The translations under genes and the position numbers were made by a program. The notes beneath the pieces were generated by a model. It was not told where the DNA came from, did not search any database, and worked only from the letters and a program-made list of their open reading frames with translations. Source: an uncultured Deferribacteraceae bacterium (GTDB lineage: Bacteria > Chrysiogenota > Deferribacteres > Deferribacterales > Mucispirillaceae). Taken from it: a stretch of 64,000 nt of DNA. Positions 8,701 to 16,576 of the stretch are shown piece by piece; within the stretch, counting starts at the first letter, position 1, and each line of letters begins with the position of its first letter. The stretch spans positions 38,892 to 102,891 of the forward strand of contig CAMRCY010000001.1 in NCBI GenBank assembly GCA_947041165.1, given 5' to 3'.

Positions 8701-9551
8701 TATTTATTACCAGATTTATCACTAGATATTAATTGATTAAATATATCATCACTCATTTTAAATGAATGTTTTGATGTTGGAAATAAACCAGATTTAGTTT
8801 CATCAATATACGACTTAAAAGCTGTTTTAAATATCTCTGTACCGTTTGCAAACTGTTTAACAAATGAGGGTACAATATCACCGTAAAGATTAAGAAGATC
8901 TTGATACACAAGAACTTGTCCATCGCATCCAGCACCTGCACCGATACCGATTGTTGGAATAGATATATTTTTTGTTATATATTCAGCAAGTACCATCGGA
9001 ACACACTCAAGCACAACTGCAAACGCTCCTGCTTCTTCAACAGCTCTTGCATCATCTAATAGTTTTTTTGCAACATCTAAACTTTTACCTTGTACATAGT
9101 TGCCACCTAAACTATTAATAGATTGAGGTGTAAAACCTAAGTGAGCCATAACAGGTATCGAGGCGTTACTTATAGCTTTGATATGAGTAGTAAACTCTTT
9201 TCCACCCTCAAGTTTAACGGCGTTAGCGTTACCTTCTTTTATCAACCTTCCAGCGTTCACACAAGCATCATACACAGATGTTTGATACGACATAAAAGGT
9301 AGGTCAGTTACGATCAGTGGGTTAATAACTCCTCTTGCAACAGCTTTACTATGGTGTATCATATCATCCATTGTAACAGACAGAGTGTTATCGTATCCAA
9401 GCATAACCATGCCTAGTGAGTCGCCAACTAAAATTATATCAATCCCAGCTTCGTCCATAAGTTTAGCAGTTGAATAATCGTATGCTGTAAGCATAGTGAT
9501 TTTATCGTTATCTATTTTTTGTTGCTTAACAGTAACAACTGTCCTTTTCAT
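8700..9551 (-). CDS. panB: 3-methyl-2-oxobutanoate hydroxymethyltransferase
   Basis: 283-residue TIM-barrel enzyme that transfers a hydroxymethyl group from methylene-tetrahydrofolate to ketoisovalerate, the first committed step to pantothenate. Conserved segments are [36 protein letters not shown] (metal and substrate binding), [16 protein letters not shown], and [14 protein letters not shown]. It is the promoter-proximal gene of the panBCD operon. AAAGGA lies about eight bases before its ATG. It is divergent from coaB, so pantothenate synthesis and its use share one intergenic region. Confidence 0.96.
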   Translation of the reverse strand: MKRTVVTVKQQKIDNDKITMLTAYDYSTAKLMDEAGIDIILVGDSLGMVMLGYDNTLSVTMDDMIHHSKAVARGVINPLIVTDLPFMSYQTSVYDACVNAGRLIKEGNANAVKLEGGKEFTTHIKAISNASIPVMAHLGFTPQSINSLGGNYVQGKSLDVAKKLLDDARAVEEAGAFAVVLECVPMVLAEYITKNISIPTIGIGAGAGCDGQVLVYQDLLNLYGDIVPSFVKQFANGTEIFKTAFKSYIDETKSGLFPTSKHSFKMSDDIFNQLISSDKSGNK

Positions 9552-9631
9552 ATATTGTCCTTTAGTTCTCTATTTATATAATAAGAACTACAACTATATG
9601 ATATTCGATTAAGTTATGCAATGTAAATTTA

Positions 9632-9660
9632 TTGACTATGTGGCAATGCTATAATATGAT
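9632..9660 (+). promoter_or_regulatory. Sigma70-type promoter for coaB-coaC
   Basis: TTGACT (9632-9637), a 17-bp spacer and TATGAT (9655-9660) lie in the panB/coaB divergent region, about 60 bp before the coaB start. A TATAAT overlaps the spacer but would leave only 12 bp to the -35, so the 17-bp arrangement is preferred. Confidence 0.6.
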
Positions 9661-9719
9661 TAGTTGGTATAGATTAATAGCTATTTATTGAAAATATATA
9701 TTTTAGAAAAGAGGCAAAT

Positions 9720-10562
9720 GTGATTGAAAAAAATATAGATAATAAAATGACTGTGCTTGTAACAGCAGGGGACACATCTGAAAAAATTGATTCAGTACGT
9801 AGTATTGTAAATACATCATCAGGTAAACTAGGGAGTATGATCGCAGATGCTTTCTCTATGAGTGGAGCAACAGTTGTATATCTGTGTAGTAGAAAAGCGA
9901 TCCGTCCGAATATTGCAGTTGATGAAACTATTTTTGCAGATGATGTTACATCATTATACGACGCTATAGAAGAGGTTATGAGTAGAAAAAAATTTGATTG
10001 TGTAATACACGCTATGGCAGTGAGCGATTATAAAGTCGCTTCTGTTTCATCTTTTATGGATATAGCAACGATGATAACATCAAAAATTGTAGAACAAAAA
10101 GATATGAATTTTAAAGATGAAACCAATCTTACATCATTAATATACGGTGCGATAAAAGAGTGTAATATAAGTATCAATAATAATGATAAAAATAATAATG
10201 ATAAGAACCATGATAAAAAGAAGATAAGTTCTGATATGAAAGATTTGATGATAATGCTTGAGCAAGCACCTAAAATTATTTCAAGAATAAAGGTGTTACA
10301 ACCTGAAACAATTTTGGTTGGATTTAAGTTATTAGTCGGTGTAGATGAGAGTGAGTTAATTGATGTTGCTTTTAAATTATTAAAGAAAAACAAGTGTACC
10401 TTGGTACTTGCAAATGATCTTGAAAAAATCACAAAAGATAATCATATCGGGTTACTTGTTGATGAGTATGGGGCGTATAAAAAATCGAGTACAAAAGCTG
10501 AAATAGCAGATACGATAGTTAGTTCTGTTATGCGAATAAAGCAAGGCAGGGTAGATAGTTGA
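9720..10562 (+). CDS. coaB: Phosphopantothenoylcysteine synthetase (stand-alone CoaB)
   Basis: 280 residues corresponding to the C-terminal half of bifunctional CoaBC; it ligates cysteine to 4'-phosphopantothenate. Visible motifs are VTAGDTSEKIDSVR and NTSSGKLG (nucleotide binding), VIHAMAVSDYKV, the KxxP-type segment EQAPKIISRI, and VGFKLL, then LVLANDLEKI. A GTG start at 9720 is set by GAGG at 9711-9714. Oddity: an Asn/Asp/Lys-rich linker (NNNDKNNNDKNHDKKK) of about 20 residues is inserted before the KISS segment. The next gene, coaC, begins inside its last codons, so the two halves are translated in CoaB-then-CoaC order, the reverse of the fused enzyme. Confidence 0.88.
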   Translation: MIEKNIDNKMTVLVTAGDTSEKIDSVRSIVNTSSGKLGSMIADAFSMSGATVVYLCSRKAIRPNIAVDETIFADDVTSLYDAIEEVMSRKKFDCVIHAMAVSDYKVASVSSFMDIATMITSKIVEQKDMNFKDETNLTSLIYGAIKECNISINNNDKNNNDKNHDKKKISSDMKDLMIMLEQAPKIISRIKVLQPETILVGFKLLVGVDESELIDVAFKLLKKNKCTLVLANDLEKITKDNHIGLLVDEYGAYKKSSTKAEIADTIVSSVMRIKQGRVDS

Positions 10563-11110
10563 GTAATATATTATTAGGTGTTACGGGCAGTATATCTGCG
10601 TATAAATCAGCAGATATTGTGAGTAAATTAAAAACATTAGGACATAATGTTCATGTGATTATGACAGAAGCAGGAGCGTCATTTATAACACCTCTCACAA
10701 TGGAGGCGTTGTCAGGAAAACGTGTATTTGTGGATGTTCTTAAAGAGGATAATCCTTCACAGATTGCACATGTTGCTTTAGCAAACGAAGCAGATATTTT
10801 TATTGTTGTGCCTGCTACGGCAAATATAATAGGTAAGTTAGCGAACGGTATAGCTGACGATATGTTGACATCAACTGCGTTAGTTGTGCATGATATTCCT
10901 AAATTTTTTGCACCAGCTATGAATGTTAATATGTATGAAAACATAGCAGTTCAAGAAAACATAAATACGCTCACAAAAAGAGGGTGGATAGAGATTAAAC
11001 CAAGGGTAGGTCGTCTTGCTTGTGACGTTATAGGTATGGGTGCGTTAGCGACTACTGATACTATCATAACAGTAATTGTAGATATGCTTGAAAGAAGCAA
11101 AGATATTTAA
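10559..11110 (+). CDS. coaC: Phosphopantothenoylcysteine decarboxylase (stand-alone CoaC)
   Basis: 183-residue HFCD-family flavoprotein that decarboxylates phosphopantothenoylcysteine to phosphopantetheine. It has the start motif ILLGVTGSISAYK, the catalytic His in QIAHVALAN, the FMN/substrate segment VVPATANIIGKLANGIADD, the PAMNVNMYEN motif, and the flap Cys in GRLACDVIGMG. The start is a TTG that overlaps the coaB stop by four bases, which explains tight coupling without its own ribosome binding site. Together with panBCD it covers most of the route to phosphopantetheine. Confidence 0.93.
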   Translation: MSNILLGVTGSISAYKSADIVSKLKTLGHNVHVIMTEAGASFITPLTMEALSGKRVFVDVLKEDNPSQIAHVALANEADIFIVVPATANIIGKLANGIADDMLTSTALVVHDIPKFFAPAMNVNMYENIAVQENINTLTKRGWIEIKPRVGRLACDVIGMGALATTDTIITVIVDMLERSKDI

Positions 11111-11531
11111 TCAATGTATCAGTTATAAATGTAGCTTATGCCGTACGGTTAAATTATTTTAGAGTATTGACAAATCGGTGATCATATATAATTATAGTGA
11201 ACGACCCTATCTGAAACATAAAGTTTAGATATCGGTTAATGATATAATTTGTATTAGAGGTTAATGTTAACAAAATATCAGCCTGTACCTCTTATTAACA
11301 CAAGCATTAAAATAATGTATTTGTATTCATATTAATTTTACACATTATGTTAATTTTATAACTTGTTATTTGTTTATATTCTTGATGTTACATTGTGATA
11401 CTTTTTGACTTTGTTAAATAACAATAAATCGTAGCATAGTTGTATTATACAGGAAGGTTGTTATGTTAAGTTTAATTTTTAAATATTAAATTTGTTTTGT
11501 ATTTTCAATAAAATATCAGATACATATTTTT
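11111..11531. other. Gene-free left edge of the type I restriction island
   Basis: AT-rich region after coaC with no supported gene. It contains a promoter-like copy of the tRNA-Leu upstream region (11157-11227) but no tRNA sequence follows it. Confidence 0.5.
11157..11227. repeat. 71-bp direct repeat, left copy (tRNA-Leu promoter-like)
   Basis: Matches 19992-20062 at 70 of 71 positions. Both contain a consensus -35 TTGACA. The first 30 or so bases also match the sequence upstream of the tRNA-Leu gene (40862 onward). The two copies flank the type I restriction island in direct orientation, 8.8 kb apart. Confidence 0.9.
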
Positions 11532-12026
11532 TTATTTTCTTGTAGTAATCATTTTTATTATAATCCATTTTGTAAAATATATTTTCATATTCATCACTAC
11601 AATTATTTTTATAGAATGTTTTTTGCCTGTTATCTGTTTTACTATATCACTTTTATTTTCAGCACAATCACACTTTACAAGTTCCCCTAATTGAAGTATT
11701 GGAAGAAGTAGCCATCCCCAAATAAAACTATTAGCTATCCAAAATGTTTCTTGTTCACCTATAGCATTAACCATTTTAATGATCATAGCTAAAAAGAAGA
11801 AGTTTCTTATAAAGCTTTCAAGCCCAGAAATCCCACCGATATGTATAAGTGTTTTTATCCAACTGAAATCAAGTTTTGTTTTATTAAAGATCTCTATATT
11901 TTTATTTAATAATATTAATGAAGCAATAAATAATAGTAAGTTTACTATTATGTTTGTATAGGCGATGCCGTTAATTCCTAAGTATAGAGAGATTTCTAAA
12001 GTAGAGATTAACATTATTTTCTTCAA
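11532..12026 (-). pseudogene. Internal fragment of a MATE family multidrug exporter
   Basis: The 164-codon frame resembles the middle of a MATE (Na+-drug antiporter) protein: SLEISLYLGINGIAYTNIIV, then IHIGGISGLESFIRN and a GEQETFWIANSFIWGW segment. The N-terminal membrane segments expected before this region are absent, and the frame ends in a lysine-rich tail (IYFTKWIIIKMITTRK) that looks out of frame. Full MATE proteins are about 440-460 residues. I read this as a remnant inside the island, not a working transporter. Confidence 0.65.
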
Positions 12027-12226
12027 TGTGTAATAACTTTCTACAATATTGTAATAAGCTTAGCAGTCTTTATGATATTTTATTAGGCATATCATGGTTT
12101 GTAGCATAATGCAGACATTTTGCGATAAAAGTATGTTCAAGTTAATTGATTTAATAGTTGAATATTCATATATATGTATTGAAAATAGTCACTATTTAGT
12201 AATAAGTTATGATATTGAGATAGTGA

Positions 12227-12254
12227 TTGAAAAAATGGAATAATAAAGTACAAT
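12227..12254 (+). promoter_or_regulatory. Candidate promoter of the hsd operon
   Basis: TTGAAA (12227-12232), 16-bp spacer, TACAAT (12249-12254), about 65 bp before hsdM. A perfect 13-bp palindrome AATAGTCACTATT lies just upstream at 12184-12196 and could be an operator. The region 12027-12320 otherwise holds nothing recognisable. Confidence 0.5.
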
Positions 12255-12320
12255 ATAAATATTAAGCACCATATATGATTATAGAAACATAATAATGTAT
12301 ATATTACCTAAGGAGTAGAG

Positions 12321-13820
12321 ATGTCAGATAAGAAAGAAATTGTTGTGGATATAAATAAGGAGATCTGGGCAGCTGCTTGTATATTGCGAGGCAACTTAGA
12401 TGCGTCAGAATATAAGCAGGTAGTATTGGGTTTAATATTTTTGAAATATATTTCTGATAAATTTGAAGAGAAGTATCAGTCGTTAGTAGCAGAGGGCGAG
12501 GGTTTCGAGGAAGATAAGGACGAGTATATGTCAGAGGGTATATATTTTGTTCCAATAGATGCAAGATGGGGCTATATATCAGAGCATGCTCATGTTGAGG
12601 AGATCGGCACGGTTATAGATACAGCGATGCGATCAATAGAGAAAGAGAATAAGAAGTTGAAAGATATATTACCTAAGAATTTTGCAAGGGCAGAGTTAGA
12701 TAAGCGACGTCTAGGCGATGTGGTGGATTTATTTACTAATAAATTACCTCTTGTTGATAGCAGTTCAAATAAGGATATATTAGGCAATGCGTATCAGTTT
12801 TGTTTATCTAAATTTGCAGAACAAGAGGGTAAACTAGCGGGCGAGTTTTACACACCATCAAGCATAGTAAAAACTTTGGTAGAGGTTTTAGAACCATATA
12901 AAGGCAGGGTATACGATCCAGCCTGTGGCAGTGGAGGAATGTTTGTACAGTCGGCAAGGTTTATAGAGAGCCATAGTGGAAAGATAAATGATATCTCAGT
13001 TTATGGACAAGAGTCAAATCCGACAACATGGAAACTAGCACAGATGAATTTAGCGATACGGGGTATAGATGCGAATTTAGGAGAATATCATTCAGACACA
13101 TTTTTCAATGATCTTCATAAGACATTGCGAGCAGATTATATATTAGCAAATCCACCGTTTAATTTATCAGACTGGGGCGGAGATAAGCTTCAAGATGATG
13201 TAAGATGGAAATATGGCATGCCACCATCAGGCAATGCAAACTTTGCATGGCTTCAACATATGATACATCATTTATCAGCGAGTGGACAGATAGGAATGGT
13301 TTTAGCGAATGGCTCATTATCATCACAAACAAGTGGCGAGGGGGAGATCCGTAAGCGAATAATCGAGGATGATTTAGTTGATTGTATAATCTCAATGCCA
13401 GCGAATTTATTTAGCTCAACAGGTATCCCAGTGTCGTTATGGTTTTTGAGTAAGTCGAAGGTTCAAAAAGGTAAGACATTATTTATCGATGCACGCAATC
13501 TGGGCAGTATGACAACAAGGAAGCTTAGAGAATTAAGCGATGCTGATATATCAAAGATATCAGAAACACATAGATTATATTTACAAGGTAAGTTGGAGAA
13601 TGAGAAAGGCTTTTGTGCAGTAGTGGATATATCGGATATAGCGAATCAGGATTATATATTAACACCGGGACGCTATGTAGGTATCGAGGCAGAAGCAGAA
13701 GATGATGAGTTGTATACGGATAAAATGGAGCGTTTAACAACGGAATTATACACAATGTTTGAAACGAGCCATTCATTGGAAAAAGAGATCAAAAAGAGGT
13801 TAGGTAAGCTAGATGCCTAA
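12321..13820 (+). CDS. hsdM: Type I restriction-modification DNA methyltransferase subunit
   Basis: 499-residue adenine-N6 methyltransferase subunit. The N-terminal helical domain (about residues 8-150) is followed by the SAM-binding motif DPACGSGG (199-206) and the catalytic NPPF motif (277-280). FYTPSSIVK before motif I is typical of HsdM. AAGGAG stands seven to eight bases before the ATG. First gene of a five-gene operon; it overlaps hsdS by 8 bp. With HsdS it methylates host DNA; with HsdR it forms the restriction complex. Confidence 0.96.
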   Translation: MSDKKEIVVDINKEIWAAACILRGNLDASEYKQVVLGLIFLKYISDKFEEKYQSLVAEGEGFEEDKDEYMSEGIYFVPIDARWGYISEHAHVEEIGTVIDTAMRSIEKENKKLKDILPKNFARAELDKRRLGDVVDLFTNKLPLVDSSSNKDILGNAYQFCLSKFAEQEGKLAGEFYTPSSIVKTLVEVLEPYKGRVYDPACGSGGMFVQSARFIESHSGKINDISVYGQESNPTTWKLAQMNLAIRGIDANLGEYHSDTFFNDLHKTLRADYILANPPFNLSDWGGDKLQDDVRWKYGMPPSGNANFAWLQHMIHHLSASGQIGMVLANGSLSSQTSGEGEIRKRIIEDDLVDCIISMPANLFSSTGIPVSLWFLSKSKVQKGKTLFIDARNLGSMTTRKLRELSDADISKISETHRLYLQGKLENEKGFCAVVDISDIANQDYILTPGRYVGIEAEAEDDELYTDKMERLTTELYTMFETSHSLEKEIKKRLGKLDA

Positions 13821-15093
13821 AGATAAATTGACGAACTGGAAAGAGGTAACGCTCGGCGATGTGTGTGATATAATAGGAGGAGGAACTCCTAAAACAAAAA
13901 TAGATGAGTATTGGAACGGAGATATTCCTTGGTTATCTGTAGTAGATTTTAATAATGGTTATAGAACTGTTTACAAAGCAGAGAAAAGTATTACAGAACT
14001 AGGCTTGCAAAATAGTTCAACAAAATGCTTAGATAAAGGCGACATTATAATATCTGCAAGAGGAACGGTTGGAGCATTAGCACAATTAGGGGAAACTATG
14101 GCATTTAATCAATCTTGTTATGGGTTAAAAGCAAATTTAGAAACAACCAATGATTTTTTGTATTACTTAGTAAAAAATTCAATAAAAGAGTTACAGAATA
14201 ATACACATGGTTCTGTTTTTGACACAATTACTAAAGATACGTTTGAAAAAATTTCAACTTTTCTTCCCCCTCTTTTAGAGCAAGAGAGTATAGCGTTAAC
14301 GTTGTCATGTTTAGATGATAAAATAGAACTGAACGCCCAAATGAACAAGACACTGGAAGAAATGGCACAAGCAATTTTTAAATCTTGGTTTGTGGATTTT
14401 GATCCATTCAAAGATGGCGAATTTGAAGATAGCGAACTAGGAAAAATCCCGAAAGGCTGGAAAGTCGGAACACTAGATGAGGTAGCTGATTTTTCTAACG
14501 GATATGCATTTAAAAGTAAAGAATTGTTAAAGACGCCAACAGATGATTGTTATCATATCTTTAAAATGGGACACATCTCAAAAGGTGGAGGTATGAATAT
14601 TAATGGAACAAAAAGTTGGATAAAAAAAGATCAATGCGGTGGATTATTAAAATATGTCTTAAAAGAAAATGATTTACTGATGTGTATGACAGACATGAAA
14701 GATAATGTCGCTTTACTAGGACATACAGCTTTACTTTATGAGAATGACAAGTATATTCTAAACCAAAGAGTTGGGTTGTTGCGTAAAAGAAATGATATAG
14801 GAATAGACTTTCCTTTTCTTTTTATTCTCACAAATTATTACAGATTTATTGAGGATTTACGAGGTAGGGCAAATAGTGGTGTACAAGTTAACTTGTCTAC
14901 AAGTGAAATTAAGAGTTCATTGTTAGTTATTCCTAAAAAAGAAATTAATGAAAAGTTTGATAAAATAGTAAAACCTTTATTTTCTAAAATTTTTAAAAAC
15001 AATATTGAAACAGAACGATTAATAAATCTTCGTGATTATCTACTCCCAAAACTTATGAGTGGAGAAATCCGTGTACCTCTGGAGAAAAAATAA
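13813..15093 (+). CDS. hsdS: Type I restriction-modification specificity subunit
   Basis: 426 residues with two target-recognition domains. TRD1 (about 1-150) begins NWKEVTLGDVCDIIGGGTPK. It ends in a conserved helical spacer with the family signature EEMAQAIFKSWFVDFDPF, then LGKIPKGWKVGTLDEVADF opens TRD2 (about 215-380). The C-terminal conserved repeat reads LINLRDYLLPKLMSGEIRV. Both halves look complete, so the recognition site should be bipartite; the site cannot be read from sequence. The ATG overlaps the end of hsdM by 8 bp. Confidence 0.94.
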   Translation: MPKDKLTNWKEVTLGDVCDIIGGGTPKTKIDEYWNGDIPWLSVVDFNNGYRTVYKAEKSITELGLQNSSTKCLDKGDIIISARGTVGALAQLGETMAFNQSCYGLKANLETTNDFLYYLVKNSIKELQNNTHGSVFDTITKDTFEKISTFLPPLLEQESIALTLSCLDDKIELNAQMNKTLEEMAQAIFKSWFVDFDPFKDGEFEDSELGKIPKGWKVGTLDEVADFSNGYAFKSKELLKTPTDDCYHIFKMGHISKGGGMNINGTKSWIKKDQCGGLLKYVLKENDLLMCMTDMKDNVALLGHTALLYENDKYILNQRVGLLRKRNDIGIDFPFLFILTNYYRFIEDLRGRANSGVQVNLSTSEIKSSLLVIPKKEINEKFDKIVKPLFSKIFKNNIETERLINLRDYLLPKLMSGEIRVPLEKK

Positions 15094-15095
15094 AT

Positions 15096-15830
15096 ATGAA
15101 AACTTTTATAATTATATGCTGTACAGTTGTTGCCGTTGCTCTTATATTTGTTGTAGTACCATATCTTATTTTTGGATATGTTTTTGTTTATTCAAAAACT
15201 TTCGGTTTTGAATTAGAACATACATATTTTGTACTTAGTTCTATAGGTGCAATTGCGACACTTTTTGCAATCATCGTTGCAATCTATATGCCTAGAAAAA
15301 TTGCAAAGCGACAAAATGATATTTCAGAACAACAAAATGAAATTGCAGATCAACAAAATAAAATCGCTCTATTTGAAAAAAGATTTGAGCTGTATACTAT
15401 TTATAGTTTTTTTAATATATATGTAGTTGATGAGTATGACGCCTTAACAGCTAATATGGATCATATGTGGAATAAATATTTTTTGGCTAAAGCTTTCATA
15501 AAAGATTTGATATATCCCAAAGGAATACAAAGGCTTATTATATTAAGAGATGTTAACGAAGAAGAAAACGCAATGCTAGGACTCGAAATTGGTGATCACT
15601 TGAGAAACTTTATATTAGAATTAGAAAAAATAAAATACTTATTCTCAGTTAGTGAAAATGAGATAGATGTATTAAGTGAAATTATATCAAAATTAAAGGA
15701 TATTTCTGAGGATTTTAAAAATAATGAAATTAATTTTTATGAGTTTAAAGAGAATGTTATAGCTTTATATGACTATATAAAAGACTCAACTGTACATACA
15801 ACAATGCAACAACAACTAAAACTAGATTAA
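15096..15830 (+). CDS. Two-TM, coiled-coil protein A in the hsd operon
   Basis: 244 residues with two hydrophobic segments (about 4-30 and 45-66), then a repetitive coiled coil of QQNEIADQQNKI type (about 70-95), and a soluble C-terminal part of about 145 residues. It starts two bases after the hsdS stop and lies between hsdS and hsdR, so it is co-transcribed with the restriction genes. It is a paralogue of the next gene: both share QQNKIALFEK, then ELYT, a (K/R)YLFS(V/L)S segment and a DST...TMQQQL terminus. No known catalytic motif is seen. An accessory membrane-anchored role in defence is an inference from position only. Confidence 0.8.
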   Translation: MKTFIIICCTVVAVALIFVVVPYLIFGYVFVYSKTFGFELEHTYFVLSSIGAIATLFAIIVAIYMPRKIAKRQNDISEQQNEIADQQNKIALFEKRFELYTIYSFFNIYVVDEYDALTANMDHMWNKYFLAKAFIKDLIYPKGIQRLIILRDVNEEENAMLGLEIGDHLRNFILELEKIKYLFSVSENEIDVLSEIISKLKDISEDFKNNEINFYEFKENVIALYDYIKDSTVHTTMQQQLKLD

Positions 15831-15841
15831 AGGTAAAATAA

Positions 15842-16576
15842 ATGAATACAAGAACTCTTACAATTATTATTCTTTCAGTTTTTGCAATGATTATACTTGC
15901 TATACTATTTGTTGGATTACATCTTTATGGTGGATTTGAAAAAACATCTTCCTTCTTTACTTCTTTAGGTGTTTTTCTAACTCTTGGAGCAATCGCTGTC
16001 GCAATTTATATTCCTAATAAAATCGCCAATCAACAAAATAAAATCGCTCTATTTGAAAAAAAATATGAGTTGTATACAACATATGATAATCTTATTTACA
16101 GTGCTAAGAAAACTTATATAACACTAGATAATAAAGAATTTGAAGATAGTTGTGGTAAAGTAGTTCAAGGTAATAAACTTTTCACATGGTTGATTTTTGT
16201 TGATTTTTTATTAGAATTAAAACAGTTCGATAAGTTTCTAGAAAAGGGAGGTTATTTCAGCGAACCTAATGCAGAGCAAAATATTGTTGAAGTAAAACTA
16301 ATGATGGATTTTCAAAATAAAATCACCTTAATAAATACTGAATTAGATAAAATTCGATACTTATTTTCTTTAAGTAAAAATGAGTTAAAAAAACTTGATC
16401 TTATTGTAGATGGATTTCGTAGTATTCATTTCTTTACTATTGATAATGAGGATAATAATAAAATGGATGTTAAAGATTATGTAAATACTTTAAAAATCTT
16501 TACTATGCTTATTACAGACTCCACTATTCTTGAAACAATGCAACAACAATTAGAACTTCCATTAGAGGTAAAATAA
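15842..16576 (+). CDS. Two-TM, coiled-coil protein B in the hsd operon
   Basis: 244 residues, equal in length to its upstream paralogue. Membrane segments are at about 7-28 and 38-58, then a shorter coiled coil (NQQNKIALFEKKYELYTTYD) that lacks one heptad block present in protein A, then a helical soluble domain ending in DSTILETMQQQLELP. Its stop overlaps the hsdR start by one base (TAATG), so it is translationally coupled to the restriction subunit. The membrane segments are well defined but nothing indicates an enzyme. The tandem pair suggests a heteromeric membrane assembly. Confidence 0.8.
   Translation: MNTRTLTIIILSVFAMIILAILFVGLHLYGGFEKTSSFFTSLGVFLTLGAIAVAIYIPNKIANQQNKIALFEKKYELYTTYDNLIYSAKKTYITLDNKEFEDSCGKVVQGNKLFTWLIFVDFLLELKQFDKFLEKGGYFSEPNAEQNIVEVKLMMDFQNKITLINTELDKIRYLFSLSKNELKKLDLIVDGFRSIHFFTIDNEDNNKMDVKDYVNTLKIFTMLITDSTILETMQQQLELPLEVK

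Noticed and set aside
11157..11227. Promoter copy as evidence of a further tRNA gene
   Set aside because: No cloverleaf sequence follows in the next several hundred bases; only the promoter-like part is duplicated.
12304..12564. Minus-strand open frame opposite hsdM
   Set aside because: Lies wholly inside a convincing hsdM gene on the other strand and shows Tyr/Leu/Pro-rich shadow composition.
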